A stretch of DNA of 64,000 bases from JBEIVB01 sp040374085 (lineage in GTDB: Bacteria > Bacteroidota > Bacteroidia > UBA4408), in the NCBI GenBank assembly GCA_040374085.1, contig JBEIVB010000002.1, positions 1 through 64,000 on the forward strand, written 5' to 3'. The position numbers were made by a program, and so were the translations under genes. This document shows, piece by piece, positions 40,985-48,720 of this stretch. The notes below the pieces were generated by a model. It made no database searches and had not been told where the DNA came from. It saw only the letters and a list, made by a program, of their open reading frames with translations. Numbering within the stretch: position 1 is the first letter of the stretch; each line of letters begins with the position of its first letter.

Positions 40985-41985
40985 GGGTTATTTTTTTTAA
41001 GGATGTATTCCACCCGCGAAATGCTCAGTCTTGGGTTTCGAACTTCAGGGGGCCAACGGGTGAGACGAATGGCCAGTCGGGCGTTTTCAGAAGCCGATTC
41101 AATAGAGGTTGCATTTGCCTCAATTTGAAACTGCAATGGGCTGAGTTTACGGTAGCTTTCCAACCCCACCAAAAAGGTAACCTTCACTTTATCAGGAAAT
41201 GGTTTTAAGGAATAACCGGGGTTTAAATTCACCACACGGATGGGAACCAACATTTCGCCCTCGGTAAATTTCTCAACCGAAATGCTGTATCGTACCAACT
41301 TCACGGGAAGATCAATCTGAGGGCGATTTTTCGGCAGACGAACCCTTATTTGGCCGCCTCTAGAACGAGAAAGCTCGCCAAGATCCAAAGGTTCGGTTTC
41401 TATGCTGTCTGTTTGCTGAAGTACACCTGCGGGTCCTCTAATCAGCAGTTGATTGGGCACGAGTGAAAGAGGTGCATGCAGTTGATGCTGCCGAGCCAAT
41501 CGATAGCGAATACTGGGCACGACCCTAACCACCTTCGAGGCCTTGGGATCGAAGGATACAAAAACCTGTTCGGGAAAAACTTTTGTTGCCCTCACGGATA
41601 GTGGACTCAGCTGCTCGTTTAAGTTGGAAATCTGCTGATTCAAAGGCAGTAAGTACTCATCTTGCAACTTGTTGCCTGCCCTACGAAGGAGGGAAACATC
41701 TACTACTACACTTTTGGGACGCTGGTTTACCTGAAGCCACCACAATGCAAACCCTGCTCCGGTTAACTCCAAACGTAAGCTGTCCGGCAACTGGTAACCC
41801 AGTACTTTGTCGTTTGGTATGTTTACGTACAACGCGCGAACTTTCCGCGTTACCGTGTACTCACGGCTGAAAACAATGAGCAGCCAAAACAGCAATGAGG
41901 TAAACAAACAGTATATAAAAATACTGATGCGGGGATTGAGTTTATAACCCCGCCAATACCTTCCACTGCCTGTTTGTGGCGACAT
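40981..41985 (-). CDS. YbbR-like domain protein
   Basis: A 334-residue protein with one N-terminal membrane helix (FIYCLFTSLLFWLLIVFS, near residues 25-42) and a long extracytoplasmic part. The YbbR beta repeats are visible as V.V.Y..LP..-type units (LYVNIPNDKVLGYQLPDSLR, VRVVPSIRYRLARQHQLHAP, LIRGPAGVLQQTDSIETEPL). In other bacteria YbbR proteins are linked to the cyclic-di-AMP cyclase; in Bacteroidota they are usually found next to yajC and coaE, as here. Function in this phylum is unknown. Confidence 0.85.
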   Translation of the reverse strand: MSPQTGSGRYWRGYKLNPRISIFIYCLFTSLLFWLLIVFSREYTVTRKVRALYVNIPNDKVLGYQLPDSLRLELTGAGFALWWLQVNQRPKSVVVDVSLLRRAGNKLQDEYLLPLNQQISNLNEQLSPLSVRATKVFPEQVFVSFDPKASKVVRVVPSIRYRLARQHQLHAPLSLVPNQLLIRGPAGVLQQTDSIETEPLDLGELSRSRGGQIRVRLPKNRPQIDLPVKLVRYSISVEKFTEGEMLVPIRVVNLNPGYSLKPFPDKVKVTFLVGLESYRKLSPLQFQIEANATSIESASENARLAIRLTRWPPEVRNPRLSISRVEYILKKNNP

Positions 41986-41994
41986 GGCGGTAGT

Positions 41995-42324
41995 TTATTT
42001 TGCGCCTTCCTGAGGCAGACCAGCAGTATTGTCCATAGACACTGCCGATTTTTCGAAGCGAAGCTTCACGTTGTGATCAACCTCAACCACAAGGGTGGTA
42101 TCGGCAACTTCGACAATTTTGCCGTGGATGCCACCAATGGTTACCACCTTGTCGCCTTTTTTCAGGTTTTCGCGAAACGCTTTTTGCTCTTTTGCTTTCT
42201 TCATTTGCGGGCGTATCATGAAGAAATAAAACACAACAACAATCAGCAATATGGGAAGAAGTCCAGACAAAGGACTGCTTCCATTGGCTGGGGCAGCAGC
42301 AAGAAAAATGAACAGGTTGATCAT
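41995..42324 (-). CDS. yajC: Preprotein translocase subunit YajC
   Basis: A 109-residue protein with one membrane helix (about residues 20-42, LLPILLIVVVFYFFMIRPQM) followed by the signature RPQMKKAKEQKAFRENLKKG, DKVVTIGGIHGKIVEVADTT. It is an accessory subunit of the SecDF-YajC complex. It lies between DUF1573 (10 bases upstream) and the YbbR gene (9 bases downstream), the usual Bacteroidota order. Confidence 0.95.
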   Translation of the reverse strand: MINLFIFLAAAPANGSSPLSGLLPILLIVVVFYFFMIRPQMKKAKEQKAFRENLKKGDKVVTIGGIHGKIVEVADTTLVVEVDHNVKLRFEKSAVSMDNTAGLPQEGAK

Positions 42325-42334
42325 AATGAAAAGG

Positions 42335-42784
42335 TTATTCGGTTGGTTTTACGTTTGCTTTGATGGTGAGTACTTTTGTTGCAGGTTCGCAGTTGGTTAG
42401 TACCGTAATGGATTTGTTTTGCATTCCACTTTTGCCTCTGCTGTTGAATACAACTTGAATGGAGCCGGTATCGCCCGGGGCAATGGGCTCGGTTGGGAAA
42501 TTGGGTACAGTGCAGCCGCAACTTCCTCGTGCATCGCCAATGATCAGATCCGATTTTCCGGTGTTGGTGAAGGCAAAGGAAAAGCGCACTTTGTCGCCGC
42601 TGTTGATGGTGCCGAAATCGTGAAGGGTATTTTGAAATTTCATGTCAGGCAAATCTCCTTTGGCCTTTCCGTTGGCACTGGCCGGGTTGTTGATGAGGTT
42701 CGGGTTCAGCAAACCGTCACGTTTATCCCCGTTGCAGGATGCTAATGCAATCAGCACCAGCAAAGCAGAGAAAATGGTTTTCAT
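42335..42784 (-). CDS. DUF1573-domain lipoprotein
   Basis: A 149-residue lipoprotein: MKTIFSALLVLIALAS then Cys17, with an acceptable lipobox. The DUF1573 Ig-like domain fills the rest (LHDFGTINSGDKVRFSFAFT, GDARGSCGCTVPNFPTEPIA, GSIQVVFNSRGKSG). The GSCGCTVP motif, with two cysteines, is diagnostic. Function is not established; the gene is regularly placed between nusB and yajC in this phylum, as here. Confidence 0.92.
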   Translation of the reverse strand: MKTIFSALLVLIALASCNGDKRDGLLNPNLINNPASANGKAKGDLPDMKFQNTLHDFGTINSGDKVRFSFAFTNTGKSDLIIGDARGSCGCTVPNFPTEPIAPGDTGSIQVVFNSRGKSGMQNKSITVLTNCEPATKVLTIKANVKPTE

Positions 42785-42810
42785 GATGGTTGATCTGGGG
42801 TTGATGATTT

Positions 42811-43755
42811 TTATTCGATGAGTCCTCGGCCTACTTTTCGAATGCGGTTCTCTGCTTTCAAGTCGGCAACCAGCTTGTCTAAGATGCCGTTGATGAAGAG
42901 TTTGCTTTTCGGCGTGGAGTACTGTTTTGAAATTTCAATGTATTCATTCAAGCTCACTTTGAGCGGGATCTCAGAGAACCAAAGCATTTCAGCAAGGGCC
43001 ATTTTCATTATGATGATGTCCATCAGGGCAATGCGATCTACCTCCCAATTTTCGGTTTTGGCACCAATGCGGGTCGCGTATTCTTCCGAGTTTAGGATGG
43101 TTTTTCGAAAGAGATCGGTTATGAATTTGCGATCGTCAAGCTCATCTTTGAAAAGTGGTTGCAAGGCAACGTCGGCGTTTTGCCCGGGTTTTATAGCTTC
43201 TATGGTTTTAACCACAGCATGGGTAACCATCTCGTAGTCGTCGTGCCAGTATATGTTGCGCTCCTCAAATTGCGAAACAAGATATTCATTGGATGCAATG
43301 TGTTCTAGGAAGAGCTGGTTGATGATGTTTCGATCTGCTTCAAATCCACCATCTTCTTTAAGGTAAGCCGTGTAGACTGGGTCGGCCTGGAGACTGCGCA
43401 CCATCTTTTTTATCAACTCTTGTTCTCCTCTCCAACTCAAATGGCGATTGTTGGCAAATGAGGCCAGGGGTTTGTGTTGAGTTAGGTGCTGCGCAATGGG
43501 GTTTTGTGCCAACTTTTTGTTGGGCTTTAGATCTTCTGCGGTGGGCAGATGCTTGGTCTTGTGGACTTCCTGCTCTTGATCTAGAAAAGCAACTGCCTCT
43601 GGAATCAACAGGAGCAGCAGGATGTACAGGTCGTATACTTTTTCAATGCTGGTGTTCAGCTCCTGCTCACCTTTTTGAAGACTATCGTTGCCGCTTTGAA
43701 AAAAGGCATACAATGTTTGTAGAACCTTAATGCGGAGGTGACGTCGGTTTAGCAT
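42811..43755 (-). CDS. nusB: Transcription antitermination factor NusB
   Basis: A 314-residue protein, about twice the length of E. coli NusB, which is normal for Bacteroidota. The start NRRHLRIKVLQTLYAFFQS and the C-terminal helices ILNSEEYATRIGAKTENW, DIIIMKMALAEMLWFSEIPL, KVSLNEYIEISKQYSTPKSK and FINGILDKLVADL are the NusB domain. A long helical segment separates them. NusB binds boxA RNA with NusE in rRNA antitermination. It starts 49 bases after the leucine dehydrogenase gene and may be read from that promoter. Confidence 0.95.
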   Translation of the reverse strand: MLNRRHLRIKVLQTLYAFFQSGNDSLQKGEQELNTSIEKVYDLYILLLLLIPEAVAFLDQEQEVHKTKHLPTAEDLKPNKKLAQNPIAQHLTQHKPLASFANNRHLSWRGEQELIKKMVRSLQADPVYTAYLKEDGGFEADRNIINQLFLEHIASNEYLVSQFEERNIYWHDDYEMVTHAVVKTIEAIKPGQNADVALQPLFKDELDDRKFITDLFRKTILNSEEYATRIGAKTENWEVDRIALMDIIIMKMALAEMLWFSEIPLKVSLNEYIEISKQYSTPKSKLFINGILDKLVADLKAENRIRKVGRGLIE

Positions 43756-43804
43756 GTAAAGAAACTGCCCAGTATGGGTTGCACTCGGGTTAAGGAGCGG
43801 CGGG

Positions 43805-44908
43805 TTAGAAACTCAGCTTAATGGAACCCATTTGCTGTATGCGCTTTTCGGCTATGGCTTTTGCAGCAGCAATGGTTGGAATGTTTTCGACTTTTGAACG
43901 CTTCAGGATGTCGAGGGTGGTGTCGTAAATTTTGGATGCCTGTCCAAGAGCCCGCTCGCGGTTGTAGCCCTCCATCTCGGAATACACATTGATCAGGCCA
44001 CCTGCATTGATGAGGAAGTCCGGAGCCCAAATGATGCCTTTTTCCACCACCATGTTGCCATGCAGCATTTCATCCTCGAGCTGGTTGTTGGCTGCCCCGG
44101 CAATGATGGCGCAGGTTAGCCGGTTTAGGGTATTGGAGTTTACCGTTGCTCCCAGCGCGCAGGGGGCGTAAACATCGAGGGGAAGATCGTATGCCGCATC
44201 GCCCTTTACTACTTCAACATTGTATTGGTTAGACACCTCTTTTAGGCGTTCATCGTTGATGTCGTTGATGTAAACTTTAGCGCCTTCCTGCACCAGGTGC
44301 TTCACCAGATGCTCACCAACATGTCCTACACCTTGCACCAGTACGCGTTTTCCGGAGAGGCTGTCGCTGCCATAGGCTTCTTTCGCGCTGGCTTTCATGC
44401 CCATAAAAACACCGAAAGCTGTAACTGGAGAGGGGTCTCCACCGCCGCCATACGATTCTGGCAATCCGGTTACATGGCGGGTTTCCATGCGCACAAATTC
44501 CATGTCCTTGGTACCAATTCCTACATCTTCAGCTGTAATGTATTTGCCCCCGAGGCTGTTTACGAACTTCCCGAAGCGGCGCATAAGGGCTTCGTTTTTG
44601 TGCTTCCGGGAATCGCCTATAATTACAGCCTTGCCGCCGCCTAGATTCAAACCCGAAATGGCTGCCTTGTAGGTCATGCCGCGAGACAGGCGCAGCACAT
44701 CATGCAGGGCTTCTGCCTCGGTGCTGTACATCCACATGCGCGTACCACCCAAAGCCGGGCCCAGCACGGTGTTGTGAACGGCAATAATGGCTCTTAAACC
44801 CGTTTCATTGTCGTTGCAAAAAACCACTTGTTCGTGGTTAAAAACCGACATTTGTTCATGGACGCTGAGCGTTAGCTGACCGGCAGCAGGAGTGGCAACG
44901 GTTGACAT
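43805..44908 (-). CDS. Leucine dehydrogenase-type Glu/Leu/Phe/Val dehydrogenase
   Basis: A 367-residue NAD-dependent amino-acid dehydrogenase. Substrate domain: GLRAIIAVHNTVLGPALGGT, MWMYSTEAEALHDVLRLSRG, then MTYKAAISGLNLGGGKAVII, where the catalytic Lys lies in GGGKAVI. A NAD domain with VLVQGVGHVGEHLVKHLVQE follows, and GAANNQLEDEMLHGNMVVEK and WAPDFLINAGGLINVYSEME are typical of leucine dehydrogenases rather than hexameric glutamate dehydrogenases. It should oxidatively deaminate branched-chain amino acids. Confidence 0.92.
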   Translation of the reverse strand: MSTVATPAAGQLTLSVHEQMSVFNHEQVVFCNDNETGLRAIIAVHNTVLGPALGGTRMWMYSTEAEALHDVLRLSRGMTYKAAISGLNLGGGKAVIIGDSRKHKNEALMRRFGKFVNSLGGKYITAEDVGIGTKDMEFVRMETRHVTGLPESYGGGGDPSPVTAFGVFMGMKASAKEAYGSDSLSGKRVLVQGVGHVGEHLVKHLVQEGAKVYINDINDERLKEVSNQYNVEVVKGDAAYDLPLDVYAPCALGATVNSNTLNRLTCAIIAGAANNQLEDEMLHGNMVVEKGIIWAPDFLINAGGLINVYSEMEGYNRERALGQASKIYDTTLDILKRSKVENIPTIAAAKAIAEKRIQQMGSIKLSF

Positions 44909-44943
44909 GCGGGAAATACAGTTGGGATGGGCCTAAGCCGCGA

Positions 44944-44973
44944 CAAAAGTAGGGTATTTTCCTAAAGAGCCAA
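44944..44973 (-). promoter_or_regulatory. TTG-N19-TACTTTTG promoter for the leucine dehydrogenase gene
   Basis: On the minus strand TTTG/TTG (44971-44973) and TACTTTTG (44944-44951) are 19 bases apart, the optimal spacing. The leader to ATG 44908 would be about 30 bases. It is divergent from the ABC transporter promoter at 45010. Confidence 0.75.
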
Positions 44974-45009
44974 ATGTGGCTGAATCCCGCACAGGTTGCG
45001 CATTTTGCG

Positions 45010-45017
45010 TATTTTTG
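45010..45017 (+). promoter_or_regulatory. TAnnTTTG -7 box for the ABC transporter gene
   Basis: TATTTTTG lies 11 bases before ATG 45029 and inside the first codons of the longer open frame from 44996, which shows that ATG 45029 is the true start. Confidence 0.6.
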
Positions 45018-45028
45018 TGGACGGATTC

Positions 45029-46816
45029 ATGCACGCTCTGCTCGTTCTTCGCTCTTACTTTTGGCAACAGCGCCTGAGGCTTCTTCTGGGCTTGGTGTTT
45101 GTGGTGCTATCCAACCTCTTCACGATATACCCTGCTGTACTTACCCGAATGGCCCTGGATAAGGTCCTTTCCAAAGCTCCGTTCTCGGTAGACCTTGGAT
45201 GGGGCATACCGGTATTGCATTTCGATCGGGTAAGTTCCATGGCGTTGTTTTTTTTGCTGTGCTTGGTTACCATCACCTTGGTGCGGGGCATCTGGATGTT
45301 TCTCATGAGGCAAACGCTGATCGTGATGTCTCGTGAAATTGAATTTGCCATGAAACGCGATGTGTATGCCCATTTGCAAACCCTCGACATGAGCTATTAT
45401 CGCCGCAGTCGCCTGGGCGACCTTATGGCACGAATGGCCGAGGACATTGCTCAGGTGCGCATGTTTACCGGCCCCGCCGTTATGTACACCATGAATTTGT
45501 TGGTGCTTTTTGGATTTGTGTTGGTTTCCATGTTGCGTGTAAACGTTTGGCTTACTGCATTGGTTTTGGTTCCGCTTCCCTTTTTAAGCTGGGGCGTTTT
45601 TCGCATAAGTTCTGTGGTGTACACCAAGAGTCAGTCCCTGCAAAGGGCCCTCAGTAACCTTTCCTCAACGGCTCAGGAAGCCTATGCAGGCATTCGCGTG
45701 GTTCAGGGTTTTGGCAGGGAGGGGTTGGTTGCCGGGCGATTTCAGGACGGAACCGATCGGTATTTCCGTCAGGCCCTGGCATTGGGAAAAACCGATGCCT
45801 TGTTTCAACCCACCGTTACATTTTTGATTGGGTTGAGTACGGTTTTCACCATTTGGTTGGGGGGCATTCTGGCTTACAAAGGTTTGGTTTCGGTGGGCAA
45901 CATCGCGGAGTTTGTGTTGTATGTGAACATGCTCATTTGGCCTTTTACCTCCGTGGGTTGGGTTTCTTCATTGGTTCAAAAGGCCGCTGCATCTCAAGCC
46001 CGCATACAGGAGCTGATGGAAGCCAAGTCGGGTTTGCAAACGGGAAAGCACGAATTACAACTTAATGCGGATGATCCCTTGGTAACGGCAAAAGAAGTTT
46101 CGCTGTATTACCCCGATTCGAATGTATGGGCGTTGAAAGCCATTTCGTTCGAATGGAAGCAGGGGGAGATTTTAGGGGTAACGGGACCAACCGGCAGTGG
46201 TAAGTCTTCTCTGATGGCTTTGCTTTGCGGTTGGCTCGATGCCACGGAGGGTACGATTGCAGTGGGGCAGCAGGTGCTCCGCACAATAGAACGGCCGAGC
46301 TTTACGCAAATGCTGGCCATTGCCCCACAGGAGGTTTTCCTTTTTTCTGATACCCTCGAGGCCAATGTAAGGTTCGGAAGGCCCGATGCCTCTGCCCATG
46401 ATCTGGCAGCGGCTTGCGGTGCAGCAGGGTTAAACGCGGTAATTAATGAGCTGCCAAATGGATTGCAAACCCTCATCGGTGAAAGAGGACTCACACTCTC
46501 CGGTGGACAAAAACAGAGGCTTGCACTCGCTCGTGCTCTGTTGGCCCAGCGGCCGGTACTTCTGCTCGACGATGGACTTTCTGCCCTTGATACCGATACG
46601 GAGGAACAGGTGCTGAGCAACTTGCGTGCTTTCTTAAAAGGCCGCACGGCACTCATCATCTCCCATAGAATGGCCACACTCCACTTGTGCGACCGGGTGC
46701 TCGTGCTGGAAGGGGGAAGGTTAACGGAGCAAGGAAAGCCAAGCGAGCTTTCAAAAAGCCATGGATATTTTGCTGCTCTGCACCGGCAGCAGATGGAGTC
46801 TCGTGTGAAAGATTGA
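45029..46816 (+). CDS. ABC transporter half-molecule, permease fused to ATPase (MdlA-like)
   Basis: A 595-residue exporter half. The first 320 residues contain about six membrane helices (LRLLLGLVFVVLSNLFTIYP; FFLLCLVTITLVRGIWMFLM) of the type IV exporter fold. The ATPase has Walker A GPTGSGKSS (386-394), the Q-loop in IAPQEVFLFSDTLEANVRFG, the signature LTLSGGQKQRLALARALL near 490, and the H-loop ISHRMATL. Walker B reads PVLLLDDGLSALD: the residue after Asp514 is Asp515 instead of the catalytic Glu. This substitution is typical of one half of heterodimeric exporters, so a second half-transporter is expected elsewhere in the genome. Substrate unknown. Confidence 0.92.
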   Translation: MHALLVLRSYFWQQRLRLLLGLVFVVLSNLFTIYPAVLTRMALDKVLSKAPFSVDLGWGIPVLHFDRVSSMALFFLLCLVTITLVRGIWMFLMRQTLIVMSREIEFAMKRDVYAHLQTLDMSYYRRSRLGDLMARMAEDIAQVRMFTGPAVMYTMNLLVLFGFVLVSMLRVNVWLTALVLVPLPFLSWGVFRISSVVYTKSQSLQRALSNLSSTAQEAYAGIRVVQGFGREGLVAGRFQDGTDRYFRQALALGKTDALFQPTVTFLIGLSTVFTIWLGGILAYKGLVSVGNIAEFVLYVNMLIWPFTSVGWVSSLVQKAAASQARIQELMEAKSGLQTGKHELQLNADDPLVTAKEVSLYYPDSNVWALKAISFEWKQGEILGVTGPTGSGKSSLMALLCGWLDATEGTIAVGQQVLRTIERPSFTQMLAIAPQEVFLFSDTLEANVRFGRPDASAHDLAAACGAAGLNAVINELPNGLQTLIGERGLTLSGGQKQRLALARALLAQRPVLLLDDGLSALDTDTEEQVLSNLRAFLKGRTALIISHRMATLHLCDRVLVLEGGRLTEQGKPSELSKSHGYFAALHRQQMESRVKD

Positions 46817-46890
46817 GCGCAGAATTTGCAGGTATGTTAAGTTTCAGAAATCTCATTCGGGCCTGTCTGTTTTTTCGAAAAGAATGTTGT

Positions 46891-46898
46891 TAGATTTG
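46891..46898 (+). promoter_or_regulatory. TAnnTTTG -7 box for the DUF3276 gene
   Basis: TAGATTTG is a full match, with 31 bases to ATG 46930. It separates the DUF3276 gene from the upstream ABC transporter transcript. Confidence 0.55.
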
Positions 46899-46929
46899 TG
46901 GTCTAACCCCAACAATCCCGACTGGCCGT

Positions 46930-47271
46930 ATGGACGGAATAGAAAAGGAAAAAGATGAGATTTTCGGAAGAGCCGTCCGCGCCGGCCGAAGGACTTATTT
47001 TTTTGATGTGAAATCCACAAAAGGTGGCGATTACTACATCACCGTAACCGAAAGCAAAAAGCGCTTTGTTGAAGACGGCAAGTTCGTTTATGACAAACAC
47101 AAAATCTTTTTGTACAAAGAGGATTTCGATAAATTCTTGCTGACCCTCAACGAGGCGGTAGATTTTGTGAAGGCTGAGCAGCCTTTCGACCCAGACAGCT
47201 TTCGAAAGGATCAGGGGGAGAATGGAGCTCCCGGTTTTTCGGATGTGAACTTTGAGGATCTCGACCGTTAA
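46930..47271 (+). CDS. DUF3276/PUR-family nucleic-acid-binding protein
   Basis: A 113-residue protein of the bacterial Pur-alpha-like family: EIFGRAVRAGRRTYFFDVKS, GGDYYITVTESKKRF and HKIFLYKEDFDKFLLTLNEA. These small proteins bind single-stranded DNA or RNA as dimers and are nearly universal in Bacteroidota. The C-terminal tail is short and acidic. The next gene begins with TTG inside its last 20 bases, so translation may be coupled. Confidence 0.93.
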   Translation: MDGIEKEKDEIFGRAVRAGRRTYFFDVKSTKGGDYYITVTESKKRFVEDGKFVYDKHKIFLYKEDFDKFLLTLNEAVDFVKAEQPFDPDSFRKDQGENGAPGFSDVNFEDLDR

Positions 47272-47917
47272 TCGGAGGTTCCTGCGAAAGGCTACAAGCA
47301 CAGTCCTGTTACTAGCCTTTAACCTTGCCTTTATTCCTAAAGCCTTGGGTGGAATGCCCGATAGAAGGCTCGACTTTTCCATTGGAGGTGGCATGAGCTT
47401 TTCGCTGTTGCCCACTATTGCCAGCTATAACGCCACAACATCACAGGCCAGCCGTGGCGGTTTTCAGGGCCAACGCGGCACTCAAGCTGTTTTCCAGACC
47501 CTTCCGCAGCCGCTGTTTTTCGCCGAATATAGGGCAACCCGGCTTTTGTCATTTGATCTTGTGTATTCCCAAATGCGTATAAACCGCGCCAATTATGACC
47601 TTCAGCGCGGTGTAATGGATTTTAAGGGGCAATATGTGGCGCATTACCCTGGTGTGCGCATGCTCGTTCATTTGCGTCCCTACGCGGCCATCGATCCATA
47701 CGTGTATGGTAGAGTTGGATATCAGATCCACCAAAATCCTGATTTGATTTCTGAAGTGGGGAGAAGGAATGCCCTCTCAATCAGCCTAAGCAACACGGTC
47801 CACGTTCAGGTGGGAGCCGGTTGCCGTTTCTTTTGGCGCTCCTCGTGGGCAATATTTACTGAACTTGGTATAGGTCGACCAAATTATTTCAGCTTGGGTA
47901 TTTATTATAAGCTATGA
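47252..47917 (+). CDS. Outer-membrane beta-barrel protein, first of a pair
   Basis: A 221-residue protein of unknown function. The frame starts with TTG at 47252 inside the DUF3276 gene; no ATG exists before the signal peptide (FLRKATSTVLLLAFNLAFIP ending KALG). Strand-like segments follow (RLDFSIGGGMSFSLLPTIAS, PLFFAEYRATRLLSFDLVYS, YVYGRVGYQIHQ, HVQVGAGCRFFWRSSWAIFT), and the protein ends FSLGIYYKL, a typical barrel terminus. The next gene overlaps its stop by four bases and encodes a protein of the same size and pattern, which suggests an old duplication or a two-protein complex. Confidence 0.72.
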   Translation: MRISTVNRRFLRKATSTVLLLAFNLAFIPKALGGMPDRRLDFSIGGGMSFSLLPTIASYNATTSQASRGGFQGQRGTQAVFQTLPQPLFFAEYRATRLLSFDLVYSQMRINRANYDLQRGVMDFKGQYVAHYPGVRMLVHLRPYAAIDPYVYGRVGYQIHQNPDLISEVGRRNALSISLSNTVHVQVGAGCRFFWRSSWAIFTELGIGRPNYFSLGIYYKL

Positions 47918-48573
47918 TAAGCCGGTTGTATATTTTCTTTTTTCTGTTTGTTTTTTCTTCTGCTCATGCCCAGGTAGCGGGGAATAAGCCAGCGTTAAAG
48001 CCATTTCCGAGTGAAACCGTTGTTTCGGCCGGCGCAGGATTCAGTCTGTACAATGTTGCTGCACGTTTTCAAAACGCTGCTCCAATGAGGGGGCGCTTTT
48101 CTTCCGGCGGTGTTTATGGTGGAATCATAGAAACATTTTTACGCCCCTATTTGAGCGTGGCCATAGGTTACCATCAGCAGACCTTCACCTTTACCAATCA
48201 AGGAAATGGCTACCTCCAGATAACCCGTATGAACGCAGGTCCAAGAATAAACTTTAGATTATATAAACGTTCTCGTTTCGACTTTCTTTTGGGCGCCAGG
48301 GTAGGGTTTACCTTCTATTCTTATACGGGGGCAAATGTTACGCTCGGGACAGGATTTCAGGAATACATGCGTTTTCAAGAAACCCTCAACCTGCAAGTGC
48401 TGAGCGCCATGCGCATCTATCTTACACGTTCCGTAGGGATTGTGCTGGAGAGCGGTATTGGGGTGCCTTACTTTTTGAACGGCGGCATTTGCTACCGATT
48501 CGGTTCTTCAGAAGGAGAAACCAACGCGCCGAAAGCCCCCGACTTGCGCAACCGGGGTCCGTTCCTGCAATAG
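47914..48573 (+). CDS. Outer-membrane beta-barrel protein, second of a pair
   Basis: A 219-residue protein with signal peptide MISRLYIFFFLFVFSSAHAQ. Barrel-like strands are ETVVSAGAGFSLYNVAARFQ, GIIETFLRPYLSVAIGYHQQ, RFDFLLGARVGFTFYSYTGA and SVGIVLESGIGVPYFLNGGI. Like the gene before it (ATGA overlap) it has the G-rich turn of the form GAGxxF near the mature start and a strand that mentions a fixed external-membrane topology only by pattern. No family is recognised. A short C-terminal tail after GICYRFGSSEGE suggests the barrel does not end exactly at the C terminus. Confidence 0.72.
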   Translation: MISRLYIFFFLFVFSSAHAQVAGNKPALKPFPSETVVSAGAGFSLYNVAARFQNAAPMRGRFSSGGVYGGIIETFLRPYLSVAIGYHQQTFTFTNQGNGYLQITRMNAGPRINFRLYKRSRFDFLLGARVGFTFYSYTGANVTLGTGFQEYMRFQETLNLQVLSAMRIYLTRSVGIVLESGIGVPYFLNGGICYRFGSSEGETNAPKAPDLRNRGPFLQ

Positions 48574-48685
48574 CTTTTGAGTAATGTTCGGCATCCGACT
48601 TGTAGTGTAGGCTTGCTTCTTGTCTTTTCGACACTTTGAAGGTTGATTTCCTTTGCCAGCGCTGAGAAAAGAGCCTGGAAAAATT

Positions 48686-48693
48686 TACCTTTG
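48686..48693 (+). promoter_or_regulatory. TAnnTTTG -7 box for gap
   Basis: TACCTTTG lies 27 bases before ATG 48721 and downstream of the false frame start at 48643. It gives the gap gene its own promoter after the two barrel genes. Confidence 0.6.
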
Positions 48694-48720
48694 CGCCACC
48701 AAAACAAACCCCCAAATCGC

